Assembly: GCA_001899315.1 (NCBI GenBank)
Contig: MOYA01000002.1
Coordinates: 690,013-754,012, forward strand
Direction: 5' to 3'
DNA from: Candidatus Obscuribacter phosphatis
GTDB taxonomy: Bacteria; Cyanobacteriota; Vampirovibrionia; Obscuribacterales; Obscuribacteraceae
Length of the DNA stretch: 64,000 nt
The first letter of the stretch is position 1; each line of letters begins with the position of its first letter. Below the pieces are notes generated by a model. That model worked only from the letters and a program-made list of their open reading frames with translations, made no database searches and had not been told where the DNA came from. The translations under genes were made by a program, and so were the position numbers. Below, piece after piece: positions 44,738 through 53,326 of the stretch.

Positions 44738-44772
44738 AGAGCTTTATCAAATATTTGAAAACTCTTGAGAGA

Positions 44773-45060
44773 CTAAAGAGCTTTTTCTTCTTGTGCCGGT
44801 ACAGCGAAATGATAGTTGCGCAAAATGTCTCGCAGTCTGCGATTGAAAGCTTCTGCCAGGTCGAATTGACCGTGTTTATGGAACCAAATTGACTTACACA
44901 TGAGCAAGAGGCAAAGCGGTGCTCTCTCTTCGCCAAAGGCAGTACGAGCCTGAGATAGAGCCTGATTATAGATGGTCTCAACCTGCAAGCAATCGCCCTT
45001 ATCGGCGGCCTGGCATAGGTCTTGCAAGAGTGCTTCGATAGGTGTGTATGAGTTTGGCAT
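44773..45060 (-). CDS. Small helical, TPR-like hypothetical protein
   Basis: A 95-residue all-helical protein. Helices such as IEALLQDLCQAADKGDCLQV and ICKSIWFHKHGQ-like segments, then LAEAFNRRLRDILRNYHF, resemble two TPR-type helical hairpins. It lacks a signal peptide. It is convergent with the rhomboid gene. The intervening 35 bases contain repeated CTAAAGAGCTTT strings that could form a weak terminator. Confidence 0.5.
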   Translation of the reverse strand: MPNSYTPIEALLQDLCQAADKGDCLQVETIYNQALSQARTAFGEERAPLCLLLMCKSIWFHKHGQFDLAEAFNRRLRDILRNYHFAVPAQEEKAL

Positions 45061-45181
45061 GATCAGTCCTGGGATTCCTGTATATTTCGATTATAACCAA
45101 TAGAAACCTTTTTCTCGGTCGCCGCAGAAGAGTCGCAAGAAAAGTTTGACAAAGTCGAAAGCTTGGCGCGCTGAAAGCGGC

Positions 45182-46423
45182 TTAAGTGGCGGGCTTTATC
45201 TCTGGTCGCGGTGCTTTTTCTGTCTGGAAAAGCTTGTCCACCAAGACTTCAAAGAATCTTTTCCCGCCCCGAGTGTTCATATGTACACCGTCGCCAAAGT
45301 ACTCAATAGGAAAGAGTTTTTGATCGTTCAGGTCAAGCAATCTGGCGCCATTGAGCCTAGCCAGGTTTTCCACCCGGTTGTAATAATTTTGGTAAAAGCC
45401 GCTGGGCATCAGATTCATATTCGCTTGTGTCAGGGGCATATTGACCAAAATCACTTCAGTATTATTAGCTTTAGCCAGTTGCAGTAATTTCTCAAGATAG
45501 CCGAGCTGTTCGGCAAATTGATATTCACGATATTTGCGATAGCGATTGCGATACTCAGAGCTATTATCGACATAGGGCTCAGGCCCGACTGGCGGTGTGA
45601 CGATCACTTCATTGGGCGCGCTGTCTTCGGGTAATTCTAGAAATGCTTGCTTGCGAATATGCATGGGGGCATGTACCAGGTCTAGATCGCCTGCGCCCAG
45701 CAATTTTCGGCAAATAAATTTGGCATAGCGGCTTTGCAGATAGAGAAACTCTTCTCGGTGTTGGTAGATATAACTAAGCTTGCTCAGCCAAAGTTCCAGC
45801 TTTTCAGTGGGGCTTGTGCGGGCCTGCTTTTCTATTTCTGCAAGGTCGGTCACCCGGCGCATATAGCGATAAATTTCTGTGCTTGTCACCGATGGCAGTG
45901 CATGGTCCATAAAATCGCGCGGAGCAATGCCGTAAATTAGCTTTTCGGGGCGGCAACCTTGACCCTGTTCAAGCATGCCTTTAAAAAGAATATAGGCATC
46001 AGAAACCATTTCTCCACCAAGGGCAAAGGCAAAGTTGTTATCGCTTTTACCGCTGCGCTTTTCCACCAAGTCTTTGAACAGTTGGCTTTTATGGTGTAAG
46101 GTGACATTTTGTGGTTTGTTTAGATAGACTGCGTCGCCGCCATGTAAGGCCGACATCATTAGTGATGAGCCGAAAAGTGCAGTGTTCAAGGGCTTTTGCT
46201 TGCTTGCCTTAGCATCCAGCAAAAATTCTCTTTCATTCCAATAGACCCAAGAGCGGTGCGAAACCCTGAGCGGGTTAAAGCCCAGATAACCGGCTGTTCC
46301 TAGAAAACGCAGCAGTAAATCTAGAACAACTAGACAGACAAAACCTTGAATGACAAAGCTTGCTGCAAAGCTTTCACTTTTCATGTCGTCATCTAGTTTT
46401 GGTTTGTCTATAGAAGTTTGCAT
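45182..46423 (-). CDS. SGNH/DltD-like hydrolase partner of MBOAT acyltransferase
   Basis: A 413-residue protein with one N-terminal membrane anchor (VIQGFVCLVVLDLLLRFLG) and a large extracytoplasmic domain. SGNH-type signatures are visible: TALFGSSLMMS, the oxyanion-type FALGGE, and FGDGVHMNTRGGKRF near the end, holding the Asp and His. The ATG at 46423 lies 4 bases after the stop of the MBOAT gene, the standard pairing for envelope O-acylation systems such as AlgI with AlgJ/X or DltB with DltD. It probably transfers an acetyl group to an exported glycan. Confidence 0.72.
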   Translation of the reverse strand: MQTSIDKPKLDDDMKSESFAASFVIQGFVCLVVLDLLLRFLGTAGYLGFNPLRVSHRSWVYWNEREFLLDAKASKQKPLNTALFGSSLMMSALHGGDAVYLNKPQNVTLHHKSQLFKDLVEKRSGKSDNNFAFALGGEMVSDAYILFKGMLEQGQGCRPEKLIYGIAPRDFMDHALPSVTSTEIYRYMRRVTDLAEIEKQARTSPTEKLELWLSKLSYIYQHREEFLYLQSRYAKFICRKLLGAGDLDLVHAPMHIRKQAFLELPEDSAPNEVIVTPPVGPEPYVDNSSEYRNRYRKYREYQFAEQLGYLEKLLQLAKANNTEVILVNMPLTQANMNLMPSGFYQNYYNRVENLARLNGARLLDLNDQKLFPIEYFGDGVHMNTRGGKRFFEVLVDKLFQTEKAPRPEIKPAT

Positions 46424-46427
46424 AGCT

Positions 46428-47885
46428 TTAAAACTGGAAATAGATGAAGCGTGGTGATTTGTCGGGCGAGAAAACAAGAATCAAGAACATCAGGGCAAAG
46501 GCATAACCTATTTTGCAAAACCTCGGTACTTTCTTGTTTAGATCGATACCGCTTACCAAGCCAGACAAATAGTGCATTACCGCTAGTACCGGCAAGATCA
46601 AAAAGATGGTTGGATAAATCAGGGGATAATTGATATGGGTCAACAACATCGAAACTTTCTCGCCGTTGTCTAGAGCGGGGCTGAGGGTAAACATGCGCTT
46701 GAGCATTTCCAGAGCTATTGTGCTGGTTTCGGCGCGGAAGAAAACCCAACCGATAACCACCGCATGAAAGGTGAGCAAGACTGAGGCGAATTTGCCCATG
46801 CTGCTGTCTATGATGTTTTTCAGAGCTGGCAGGCTGTCTTTGCCTGCTTGAAAGAGCTTGTGCCCGACTAGTAAAAGACCATGATAGAGACCCCAAACCA
46901 GAAAATGCATGGCGGCACCGTGCCAGAGCCCGCCCAAGGTCATGGTCAAGATCAAGTTGCGATAGTTGAGTAGTTTTGAAACCCGCGAACCACCCAGCGG
47001 AATAAACAAATAATCTCTCAACCAGGTAGATAGCGAGATATGCCAGCGGTGCCAAAACTCAGCGATATTGGCGGCTAGATAAGGCAAATTGAAGTTGATT
47101 GGCACTTTATAGCCAAAGAGCATGGCCGAGCCACGGGCCACATCTGTATAACCGGAAAAATCGAAGTAAATTTGGAAAGCAAAAGCATAGGCAAAAATCC
47201 AGAGGTCTAAGCCGCTGAATAGTTCTGGTTGGCTGAATCCGCCCTGCACGAAAAAGCTCAGATTATCGGCGATCAAGACCTTTTTGAAGAGACCAAGCAG
47301 GATGAGACTAATGCCGTTGTCGAAACTCTTTACTGTAAGCTTGGCCGGCGCTAAGAATTGCGGAATGAAGTCTTGGAATCTTTTGATTGGTCCGGCTATT
47401 TGAGTAGGGAAGAAGCTGGCAAATAAAGCAAAGGCTGGGAAGGAGCGAATGGGCTGGTGTCCGCGATAAACATCGGTTGTGTAATGAATAAATTCAAAAA
47501 CAAAAAAAGAAATACCTAGGGGCAGGACAATATCGAAAGGCAGCTTGGTTGCCGGCTGTCCGCAGGATTTTAAAATGGCTGAAAGAGTGTCGTTGAAGAA
47601 ATAGGCATATTTAAAAAATGCCAGAGTAAGCAGGTTGCCCACCACAGAGACTGTGAGCCATTTTTTCTTGCCCTTTTGATCTGGGGCGCCGGCGATGGCA
47701 AAAGCAAGATAGTAATTGGCGACGGTCAAACCAATGATGAGCAGAATAAAGGCCGGTTTCCAGCTCATATAAAAAATATAGCTGGCGATAAGCAAGATCC
47801 AGACTCGCCATTTGTCTTTACTTAGCCAAAAGAGGGCAAAGACAATGGGCAGAAAAACAGCATAATTGAGTGAATTGAAGAGCAT
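46428..47885 (-). CDS. MBOAT O-acyltransferase, AlgI/DltB-like
   Basis: A 485-residue polytopic membrane protein. AlgI-like motifs are LPLGISFFVFEFIHYTTDVY, FFPTQIAGPI, the conserved WHRWHISLSTWLRDYLFIPL with its histidine, and GGLWHGAAMHFLVWGLYHG with the catalytic His of the family. Such enzymes move acetyl groups across the membrane for O-acetylation of polysaccharides. The SGNH gene follows immediately. No alginate or dlt biosynthesis gene is nearby, so the target is unknown. Confidence 0.88.
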   Translation of the reverse strand: MLFNSLNYAVFLPIVFALFWLSKDKWRVWILLIASYIFYMSWKPAFILLIIGLTVANYYLAFAIAGAPDQKGKKKWLTVSVVGNLLTLAFFKYAYFFNDTLSAILKSCGQPATKLPFDIVLPLGISFFVFEFIHYTTDVYRGHQPIRSFPAFALFASFFPTQIAGPIKRFQDFIPQFLAPAKLTVKSFDNGISLILLGLFKKVLIADNLSFFVQGGFSQPELFSGLDLWIFAYAFAFQIYFDFSGYTDVARGSAMLFGYKVPINFNLPYLAANIAEFWHRWHISLSTWLRDYLFIPLGGSRVSKLLNYRNLILTMTLGGLWHGAAMHFLVWGLYHGLLLVGHKLFQAGKDSLPALKNIIDSSMGKFASVLLTFHAVVIGWVFFRAETSTIALEMLKRMFTLSPALDNGEKVSMLLTHINYPLIYPTIFLILPVLAVMHYLSGLVSGIDLNKKVPRFCKIGYAFALMFLILVFSPDKSPRFIYFQF

Positions 47886-48054
47886 GAATGCTTAGCTGAA
47901 ACGGGGCTGTTTATGGGCCTGAAAGTGTTCGGTGAGAAGTCAATAATATCTTTTCCGGGCTTGGCAGTCCTTAAGCCATCTACATAAAATGGTCTAGACT
48001 TTGGCTTGCCCATACAGCCCGGCATGGTTTAGTCTGATATCTAGTTAATTTGGA

Positions 48055-48945
48055 GTGATTTGGTGGAAAAAAATAGCCCTGGATGTGGTTTTTCTCAGCT
48101 ATGAAGATCTGCCGGCAGGGGATCCTGACGACAACCTCGCCCTGGCTGAGCTTACCGAGATGGGTCTGCGTTGCAAAACAATTGACTGGCGTGGCGACCA
48201 CTCTGACCTTGTCCGGGCAAAAGTTATGGTCTTGCGGTCTTGTTGGAATTATCACAAACATTTCGAAGAGTTCTGCGCCAAGCTCGAAGCCTTCTCGCGG
48301 CAAAGTCTACTCTTGAACCCGCTCGCCTTGGTCTTGCCAAACTTGCATAAAAGTTATCTGCTTAGGTTGGCAGAGCGCGGGGTGCGTATTTGTCCAACCT
48401 ATCTCTGCAAGCAGGGTGAACAAACTGATCAGTCCACCTTGCTCAAGCTTCCATCCGGCTATGATGCCTACATAGTTAAACCGGCTATTGGGCTCGCCAC
48501 AAGCGGCGTGGCTAAGTTCAGAAATGGACAAGACAACTCGGCAGCTCTGATTCATATAGAGACTTTGCAAAAGGTCGGCGACTGTCTGGTGCAGCCTTAT
48601 TTTAACGCCGTCGAGGGCGAGGGTGAAAAGTCTCTGGTTTATATCAATGGAGTATTCAGTCATTGCGTGCGTAAGGCACCCTTTCAAATTTTGGCTGCCG
48701 CTGGTCATGCCGGTGAGTCGCCTTCTGTTGCTTTGCCGGAACAGTTGGAGCTTGCCCGGTTGGCCTTGAGCACTCTTTCTGAGACGCCTTTATATGCTCG
48801 GGTCGATGTGGTTAGGCAAGACGGTGTCGATTATTTGATGGAACTCGAGCTCACCGAGCCGTCTCTCTTTCTTTCGATGAAAGACGGCTCGGCTGCCCAA
48901 TTTGCTCGGGCCATAGCCGACCGCATTAGCTCGGTCATGGACTGA
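48055..48945 (+). CDS. ATP-grasp ligase-like protein
   Basis: A 296-residue protein starting at GTG. The arrangement of an N-terminal mixed domain, then YIVKPAIGLATSGVAKF, LVQPYFNAVEGEGEKSLVYI and YARVDVVRQDGVDYLMELEL followed by TEPSLFL, fits the prokaryotic glutathione-synthetase-like ATP-grasp family, which includes the DcsG peptide-bond/cyclo-ligase. The conserved ELELTEPSLFL segment holds the Mg-binding acidic residues. The substrate is not deducible. Its last 11 bases overlap the 3-prime end of the convergent aspS gene. Confidence 0.75.
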   Translation: MIWWKKIALDVVFLSYEDLPAGDPDDNLALAELTEMGLRCKTIDWRGDHSDLVRAKVMVLRSCWNYHKHFEEFCAKLEAFSRQSLLLNPLALVLPNLHKSYLLRLAERGVRICPTYLCKQGEQTDQSTLLKLPSGYDAYIVKPAIGLATSGVAKFRNGQDNSAALIHIETLQKVGDCLVQPYFNAVEGEGEKSLVYINGVFSHCVRKAPFQILAAAGHAGESPSVALPEQLELARLALSTLSETPLYARVDVVRQDGVDYLMELELTEPSLFLSMKDGSAAQFARAIADRISSVMD

Positions 48946-50173
48946 GTCTATTGCAGTCGCGGGGAAAGAGCGAGGTTTGTTTGACCGAAGCCAATCCCAG
49001 CACCTGCCTTGTCAGGCGCTCTAGTCCTATCGCTAGACCGCCATGCGGCGGCATGCCGTGTTTGAAGGCCAAGAGATAGTCTTCGAAACTCTCAGACTTC
49101 AGTCCTCTTTCAGTCATCGCCTGCAGGAGTTCTTCGTATTCATGGGTGCGTTCACCACCTGTGGTGATTTCCATACCACCCATCAATAAGTCGAAACTGC
49201 CTGATCCGCCGGCGCCTCTTTTCTTTGCATAAAATGGGCGTACTGACCAGGGATAGTTGGTGACATAGACCAGTTCAGACTTTTCCTTCTCTCTAAAATA
49301 TTGCCCTAAGAGTTTTTCTCCTTCTGCCCCCAGATCGTTTTCCTGGCTTTTATAGCCATATTGCCGCTCAAGCAAGAACAAGGCTTGCTCCAATTCAATT
49401 TGTGGAATTGCACCAAGTTCAGGCAGACTAGCTCCGTAAAGAGCCAGTTCTTCTGGGCAGTTTTCTTTCAAATGGGCAAATATATGCTTGAGCAAGCCTT
49501 CTTGCATGGCAATTAGATCTTGCATACTTTCAATAAAGCCCATTTCAAAGTCGAGGCTGATATATTCGTTGAGATGCCTTGAGGTGTCATGTTCTTCGGC
49601 GCGATAGACCGGCCCCACCTCGAAGACGCGCTCAAAAACGCCGACCATGATTTGTTTGTAGAACTGCGGGCTTTGCGCTAAGAAAGCGGTTTTTCCGAAG
49701 TATTCCAGCTGAAAGAGGTTTGCACCACCTTCGGTGCCGGTGGAAACCAGCTTGGAAGAATGTATTTCGATAAAGCGCCGGCTTTGCAGAAATTCTCTAA
49801 AGGCCCTCACAATTTCTGCTTGCACTTTAAAAATGGCCCGCACCTTGGTATTGCGCAAGGTGAGTGGACGGTACTGCAATAGCGTTTCCAGATTGAGATT
49901 TTCTATTTTGTTATTCTTGCTGATTTCTACAGGCGGCGCGCTCTTTGGTCGAGCCAAGATCTCCAACTCTTCCAAGACAATTTCTTCTGTTGGTTCTTGC
50001 ACGAGCTTGCCTATGATGCGCACCGGGGTCTCTGCCAGCATGGTTTTGCTTGCGGCAATGATCTCGGGGCGTTCGCTCACCAGCTGCCAGGTCTTGCCTT
50101 GGGTGCGCAGCTTGAAAAAGACCAGCTGCCCCATTTGTCTTATGGTTTCTATATAGCCATTTTGTTCTATCAT
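48935..50173 (-). CDS. aspS: Archaeal-type aspartyl-tRNA synthetase (AspRS2-like, probably non-discriminating)
   Basis: A 412-residue class II synthetase with a short, divergent OB anticodon domain (1-90). Catalytic motifs: KLVSTGTEGGANLF, FLAQSPQFYKQIMVG, the motif 2 RAEEHDTSRHLNEYISLDFE, and motif 3 GLAIGLERLTRQVLGL. These are of the archaeal/eukaryal AspRS type, not the longer bacterial AspRS with a GAD insertion. Bacteria that carry this type (for example Deinococcus AspRS2) use it to make Asp-tRNA-Asn for GatCAB. The Trp that marks discriminating archaeal enzymes (GWVWEV) is not seen here (GYIETI). The ATG at 50173 has AAGGAG 6 bases upstream. The upstream leader looks like an attenuator. 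Confidence 0.85.
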   Translation of the reverse strand: MIEQNGYIETIRQMGQLVFFKLRTQGKTWQLVSERPEIIAASKTMLAETPVRIIGKLVQEPTEEIVLEELEILARPKSAPPVEISKNNKIENLNLETLLQYRPLTLRNTKVRAIFKVQAEIVRAFREFLQSRRFIEIHSSKLVSTGTEGGANLFQLEYFGKTAFLAQSPQFYKQIMVGVFERVFEVGPVYRAEEHDTSRHLNEYISLDFEMGFIESMQDLIAMQEGLLKHIFAHLKENCPEELALYGASLPELGAIPQIELEQALFLLERQYGYKSQENDLGAEGEKLLGQYFREKEKSELVYVTNYPWSVRPFYAKKRGAGGSGSFDLLMGGMEITTGGERTHEYEELLQAMTERGLKSESFEDYLLAFKHGMPPHGGLAIGLERLTRQVLGLASVKQTSLFPRDCNRLSP

Positions 50174-50202
50174 TTTTCTTCTCCTTTTAAAAAGCACAAA
50201 AA

Positions 50203-50229
50203 AGCCGCAACTTTTCTTTAGTTGCGGCT
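50203..50229 (-). terminator. Attenuator terminator in the aspS leader
   Basis: On the minus strand AGCCGCAACT pairs perfectly with AGTTGCGGCT (10 bp, 7-base loop) and is followed by TTTTT. Only 29 bases separate it from the aspS ATG, too little for a separate promoter. Transcription into aspS must therefore pass through it. Confidence 0.8.
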
Positions 50230-50253
50230 CTCTAGTCGATGGTCTTAGTTAAT

Positions 50254-50331
50254 TTATCGCTTCAAACATGACAAAGTGAACCGCGGTGGGCGGTCGTCAT
50301 TGTCATTGTGGTTGGCGCTGAAGCTGAACAT
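50254..50331 (-). CDS. Leader peptide of aspS, Asn/Asp-rich
   Basis: A 25-codon frame with ATG at 50331 and TAA at 50254. Residues 7-13 read NHNDNDD, encoded by AAC CAC AAT GAC AAT GAC GAC, i.e. three Asn and three Asp codons in seven. It begins about 24 bases after the predicted transcript start and ends 24 bases before the terminator stem. The Shine-Dalgarno site is weak (AGAGAG about 12 bases upstream). Ribosome stalling at these codons when Asp- or Asn-tRNA is short would favour read-through into aspS. The role is inferred from architecture. Confidence 0.65.
   Translation of the reverse strand: MFSFSANHNDNDDRPPRFTLSCLKR
50278..50284 (-). promoter_or_regulatory. Candidate antiterminator strand in the aspS leader
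   Basis: On the minus strand GCGGTTC (50278-50284), within leader codons 16-18, can pair with GAGCCGC (50224-50230), which overlaps the left arm of the terminator. The pairing is 7 bp with one G-U, extendable by two more pairs after one mismatch. It lies about 9 bases after the Asn/Asp codons, where a stalled ribosome would leave it free or nearly so. Confidence 0.55.
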
Positions 50332-50361
50332 AATTGTCGATTTCTCTCTACTGCTAAATCG

Positions 50362-50390
50362 ATGATATGTAAGAAGGCAATGTCGGTCAA
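50362..50390 (-). promoter_or_regulatory. Promoter of the aspS leader
   Basis: On the minus strand, -35 TTGACC (50385-50390) and -10 TATCAT (50362-50367) are separated by exactly 17 bases. The predicted start is near 50355. Confidence 0.65.
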
Positions 50391-50409
50391 TCGAAAATTG
50401 CGCAAAGTA

Positions 50410-50460
50410 AAGTTCTAAATGCAAGAACTTACCAAGTTCTAAATGCAAACGCAAGAACTT
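50410..50460. repeat. Two tandem small hairpins after the lipase-like gene
   Basis: AAGTTCT/AGAACTT arms occur twice (50410-50416 with 50424-50430; 50434-50440 with 50454-50460), with loops sharing AAATGCA. They overlap the stop codon of the lipase-like gene and may end or stabilise its transcript. Confidence 0.55.
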
Positions 50461-51958
50461 ATTCGGTTGGCTTTGCTTCTTGTTGATTTAGTTCTTTCTT
50501 GGCCAGTTTGCCTGTGTCTGGCGCATCGAAAGCCATAATATCCTGCAAAATCCAGTCGAAAATTTCCTTTTGCGGTTCGTGCGGATTTATTTCGTCTTTG
50601 ACATGGTTTTGCACAGCCGCCTGAATTGGATTAACCGGTCTGACGCCGTCGATAAAAGTGAGGTGATCGACATTGCGGAAAACTCGGGCTTTGCCAACAT
50701 CTAGGCGCGACTTGATTTTTTCCAGCTCGGCTTCTTTTGAAACGCATTGTTCTTTGGCCAAATCCGGCGGCAGGAAAATAGCGCTGGAAACCGGCGTGAT
50801 GCCGTCGTTCATGACAAAGACAAAGGGTGTACCGGCTGCTTTGGCTACAGACTTAGGCACCTGGAAGTTGGCGATGTCTCTATTGAGATATTCCAAGACC
50901 GGATGCTCTCTGGCCATATGGGCAGGGAAGGAAGTGGAGACTAGGAAAAGTGGATAGAGAAAAGCGTTTTCGAGATAGCGCTTTGCCCGTGGCTGCAAAT
51001 AAGGATTGACTATGTAGCCACCATAGGTGATGAGTTTTTCGCGGGCGGTTTTGATGCTGTTTACCGCTGCCAATCTCTTGTTTTCAGTATTTTCGATGGT
51101 TAGTTTGCCGCTCGGTCCGAAGGGCAGTTTAGACCAGAAACGACCAACATCGGGAATGGCTCCGTCGGCATTATCCCAGGTCAGATCTTTTTGCAGATTG
51201 GGATTCTTTCTAAAGTACAGACCAAAGGCTAGGTTATGGTCTATACGGCTCCAGGGCCAGGAAAGTCTTTTGTAGACGGTGTAAGCGCGCCAGTCTTTAC
51301 AGAAAAGCGGCGAGCCGTGGAAAGGTGTTCCCATGGTGAAGAGCATCTTCACTTTTGGCTCAATGTTGGCATCGGTGAATGCTTCATAGGTTAAATTGCC
51401 GCCCATACTAAGAGCCATTATGGCAATTGGTTTTTTGCCGCCAACTTCATAGAGTTTGTTGAAAGCTTCTTTGAACATCGGCAGCACGGTTTCTATACGG
51501 TCGAGGCTCGAATAGCGGCACATATAGATTTTGTAAGCTGCGTTGAAGTCTTTGTGTTTGGTCAGTTTCTCCGCCACTTTCTGCCAGCGGAAATAATGAT
51601 AGAACTCGCCGCGCAGTCCGTGCACCATCAGAAAGGGTGTGCGATCGCCCAGTGGTTCGTGGTCGTATTCGTAAATCTTGACATCGGTCGGGCTTTGTTT
51701 CAATTGTCTTCCGGCTGGAAGGCTCTCGAAATGATTAAGCACCGATTGAGACACAAGGGAAGAAGAAGTTTTATCGCTTTGCAGTGAAGTCAAGCGCGAG
51801 CTATCTGCAAGAGCTGGAAGGGTGGCACAGCTTGTCAGGGTACAAGCCAGTATTGCTGCCGCAAGACCCGTCTTCACTTTGGCGACCCGATTGCTAAACG
51901 CGACGAAAGAAGAATTTTTATCAGGCCAGTGCGGTTTTTGCCGGGTTTGATGGTACAT
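50459..51958 (-). CDS. Alpha/beta-hydrolase lipoprotein (lipase/esterase-like)
   Basis: A 499-residue protein with a long basic leader, then a hydrophobic segment ending CTLTSC, a lipobox. The hydrolase core shows the oxyanion HG in FLMVHGLRGEF, the nucleophile elbow ALSMGGNL, an Asp in VMNDGITPVS and a His in NVDHLTFIDG, in the canonical order. It has a long insertion between the elbow and the Asp, probably a lid. The substrate is likely a lipid or ester in the envelope. The start is near the divergent promoter shared with the MGDG-synthase-like gene. Confidence 0.75.
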   Translation of the reverse strand: MYHQTRQKPHWPDKNSSFVAFSNRVAKVKTGLAAAILACTLTSCATLPALADSSRLTSLQSDKTSSSLVSQSVLNHFESLPAGRQLKQSPTDVKIYEYDHEPLGDRTPFLMVHGLRGEFYHYFRWQKVAEKLTKHKDFNAAYKIYMCRYSSLDRIETVLPMFKEAFNKLYEVGGKKPIAIMALSMGGNLTYEAFTDANIEPKVKMLFTMGTPFHGSPLFCKDWRAYTVYKRLSWPWSRIDHNLAFGLYFRKNPNLQKDLTWDNADGAIPDVGRFWSKLPFGPSGKLTIENTENKRLAAVNSIKTAREKLITYGGYIVNPYLQPRAKRYLENAFLYPLFLVSTSFPAHMAREHPVLEYLNRDIANFQVPKSVAKAAGTPFVFVMNDGITPVSSAIFLPPDLAKEQCVSKEAELEKIKSRLDVGKARVFRNVDHLTFIDGVRPVNPIQAAVQNHVKDEINPHEPQKEIFDWILQDIMAFDAPDTGKLAKKELNQQEAKPTE

Positions 51959-52079
51959 TTAGTTGGATCATTAGTCGGAGATCAGTTTAGTTTAGCAGAA
52001 AAGTACCTTTTTGTCCGAGATATAAAGCCTACAGGCGATCGCCCCAGGCGCCGACTTGGTCGTAACAGAGGAAGTAATT

Positions 52080-53318
52080 TTGAAATCCAGCTCCGATAAG
52101 AAGAGTTCCACAAAAAGAATTTGTTTGGTTTTCTCGGACACCGGCGGCGGACATCGCAGCGCCACTGAGGCCATACATGCCGCCATGCAATATCTGCTTG
52201 ATAACTGCAAGCCTGATCAGTCTGTAGAAATTCATGTGGAGAACATCGTCGAGAAATCTCACCCGATTAACCGCAGATTTGTCGAGTTGTATAACTACTT
52301 GCTGCGCCATCAGCAGCAGGCGATGAAGTACTACTATTGGTTTATTGAAACTTTCAAGCCAAATGATTCTGAATTTGGTTGGCAGATTACCAGACCTTAT
52401 CTCAATCGCTACGTTGGCCAATTGGCACCAGATGTGGTGGTGTCGGTGCACCCTATGACCAACCAGTATCTCGCCCGAGCCATTAAGGAATGCGGTCTGA
52501 AGAAAAAGAGCCGTCTAATCACGGTTGTTACCGATCCCAATGGTGATTTCTGGAGCGGTTGGGCCAACAAAGATTCTGAGTTGACCATCGTTCCCAACGA
52601 CCTAGCTAAAAAGCGTTTGATTGACTTGGGTATCGAGAAGAATCGCATAGCTATCATGGGTATGCCGGTTCATCCTGATTTCAGCATGCCTGCCTCCTGC
52701 ACCCCTTCTGAGTTCCGTACCCGCCTCAATCTCGATACCGAGCTGCCCACCATCTGTATTAATGCCGGTTGGGCAGGCGGGGGCAATATGCTTTCCATCT
52801 ACCGCGCCTTAGCTAATGTCAGAAGAAAGATTCAGGTGATCTTCCTCTGTGGTCACAACAAGCATCTGTATGACACCATCAAACGTGAGTCGGCTCGCTA
52901 CAAGATACCGACGGCGGTGCTGCCCTTTCATGATCGCATGTCTGATGTTATGGCTTCCTGCGACTTAATGGTCACCAAAGCTGGTGGCTTGACTTCTTTT
53001 GAATCTATCGCAAGAAGACTGCCTCTGGCCATAGACATGATCACCAAGCCTATGCCTCAAGAACTTGGTACCGCCCGCATGTTGGTCAGCCAGGGATTGG
53101 CTTACGACATCGAGCAGGCCGACGATATTGTGCCTGTGGTCGAAAATCTTCGTCTGCGTTCCGACGGCGAACCGGCTCCTTTGCCCACCGCCCATCAACT
53201 AGATCATATTAATGCTTCCTTCGATATCGCTTATCGCCTGCTGGATTTGGCCGGTGTCAAGCTGCAAGCGCCACCCGAATGGGTGAGAAGCGGTGAGGAA
53301 GCCACCGAGCTGCTCTAG
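52080..53318 (+). CDS. MGDG-synthase/MurG-like GT28 glycosyltransferase
   Basis: A 412-residue protein. TTG at 52080 is chosen because AGGAAG lies 5 bases upstream. An in-frame TTG at 52056 lacks such a site. The N-terminal VFSDTGGGHRSATEAIHAAM is the signature of monogalactosyl- and diglucosyl-diacylglycerol synthases. TVVTDPNGDFWSGW and a C-terminal nucleotide-sugar site (CINAGWAGGGNML, then VTKAGGLTSFES) complete the GT-B fold. It probably glycosylates diacylglycerol, using UDP-galactose or UDP-glucose, at the inner membrane. An alpha/beta-hydrolase gene follows 8 bases later. Confidence 0.85.
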   Translation: MKSSSDKKSSTKRICLVFSDTGGGHRSATEAIHAAMQYLLDNCKPDQSVEIHVENIVEKSHPINRRFVELYNYLLRHQQQAMKYYYWFIETFKPNDSEFGWQITRPYLNRYVGQLAPDVVVSVHPMTNQYLARAIKECGLKKKSRLITVVTDPNGDFWSGWANKDSELTIVPNDLAKKRLIDLGIEKNRIAIMGMPVHPDFSMPASCTPSEFRTRLNLDTELPTICINAGWAGGGNMLSIYRALANVRRKIQVIFLCGHNKHLYDTIKRESARYKIPTAVLPFHDRMSDVMASCDLMVTKAGGLTSFESIARRLPLAIDMITKPMPQELGTARMLVSQGLAYDIEQADDIVPVVENLRLRSDGEPAPLPTAHQLDHINASFDIAYRLLDLAGVKLQAPPEWVRSGEEATELL

Positions 53319-53326
53319 AGGCGCCC

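Noticed and set aside
48935-50173. Asparaginyl-tRNA synthetase
   Set aside because: Motifs SPQFYKQ and RAEEHDTSRHLNE are of the AspRS type. AsnRS would have SGQLY-type and RAENSNTSRH-type motifs.
50230-50331. T-box riboswitch as the regulator of aspS
   Set aside because: An ACCGCGG string is present, but the AGGGTGG half of the T-box consensus with its TGGN tRNA-binding bulge is not seen. The leader-peptide model explains the Asn/Asp codons better.
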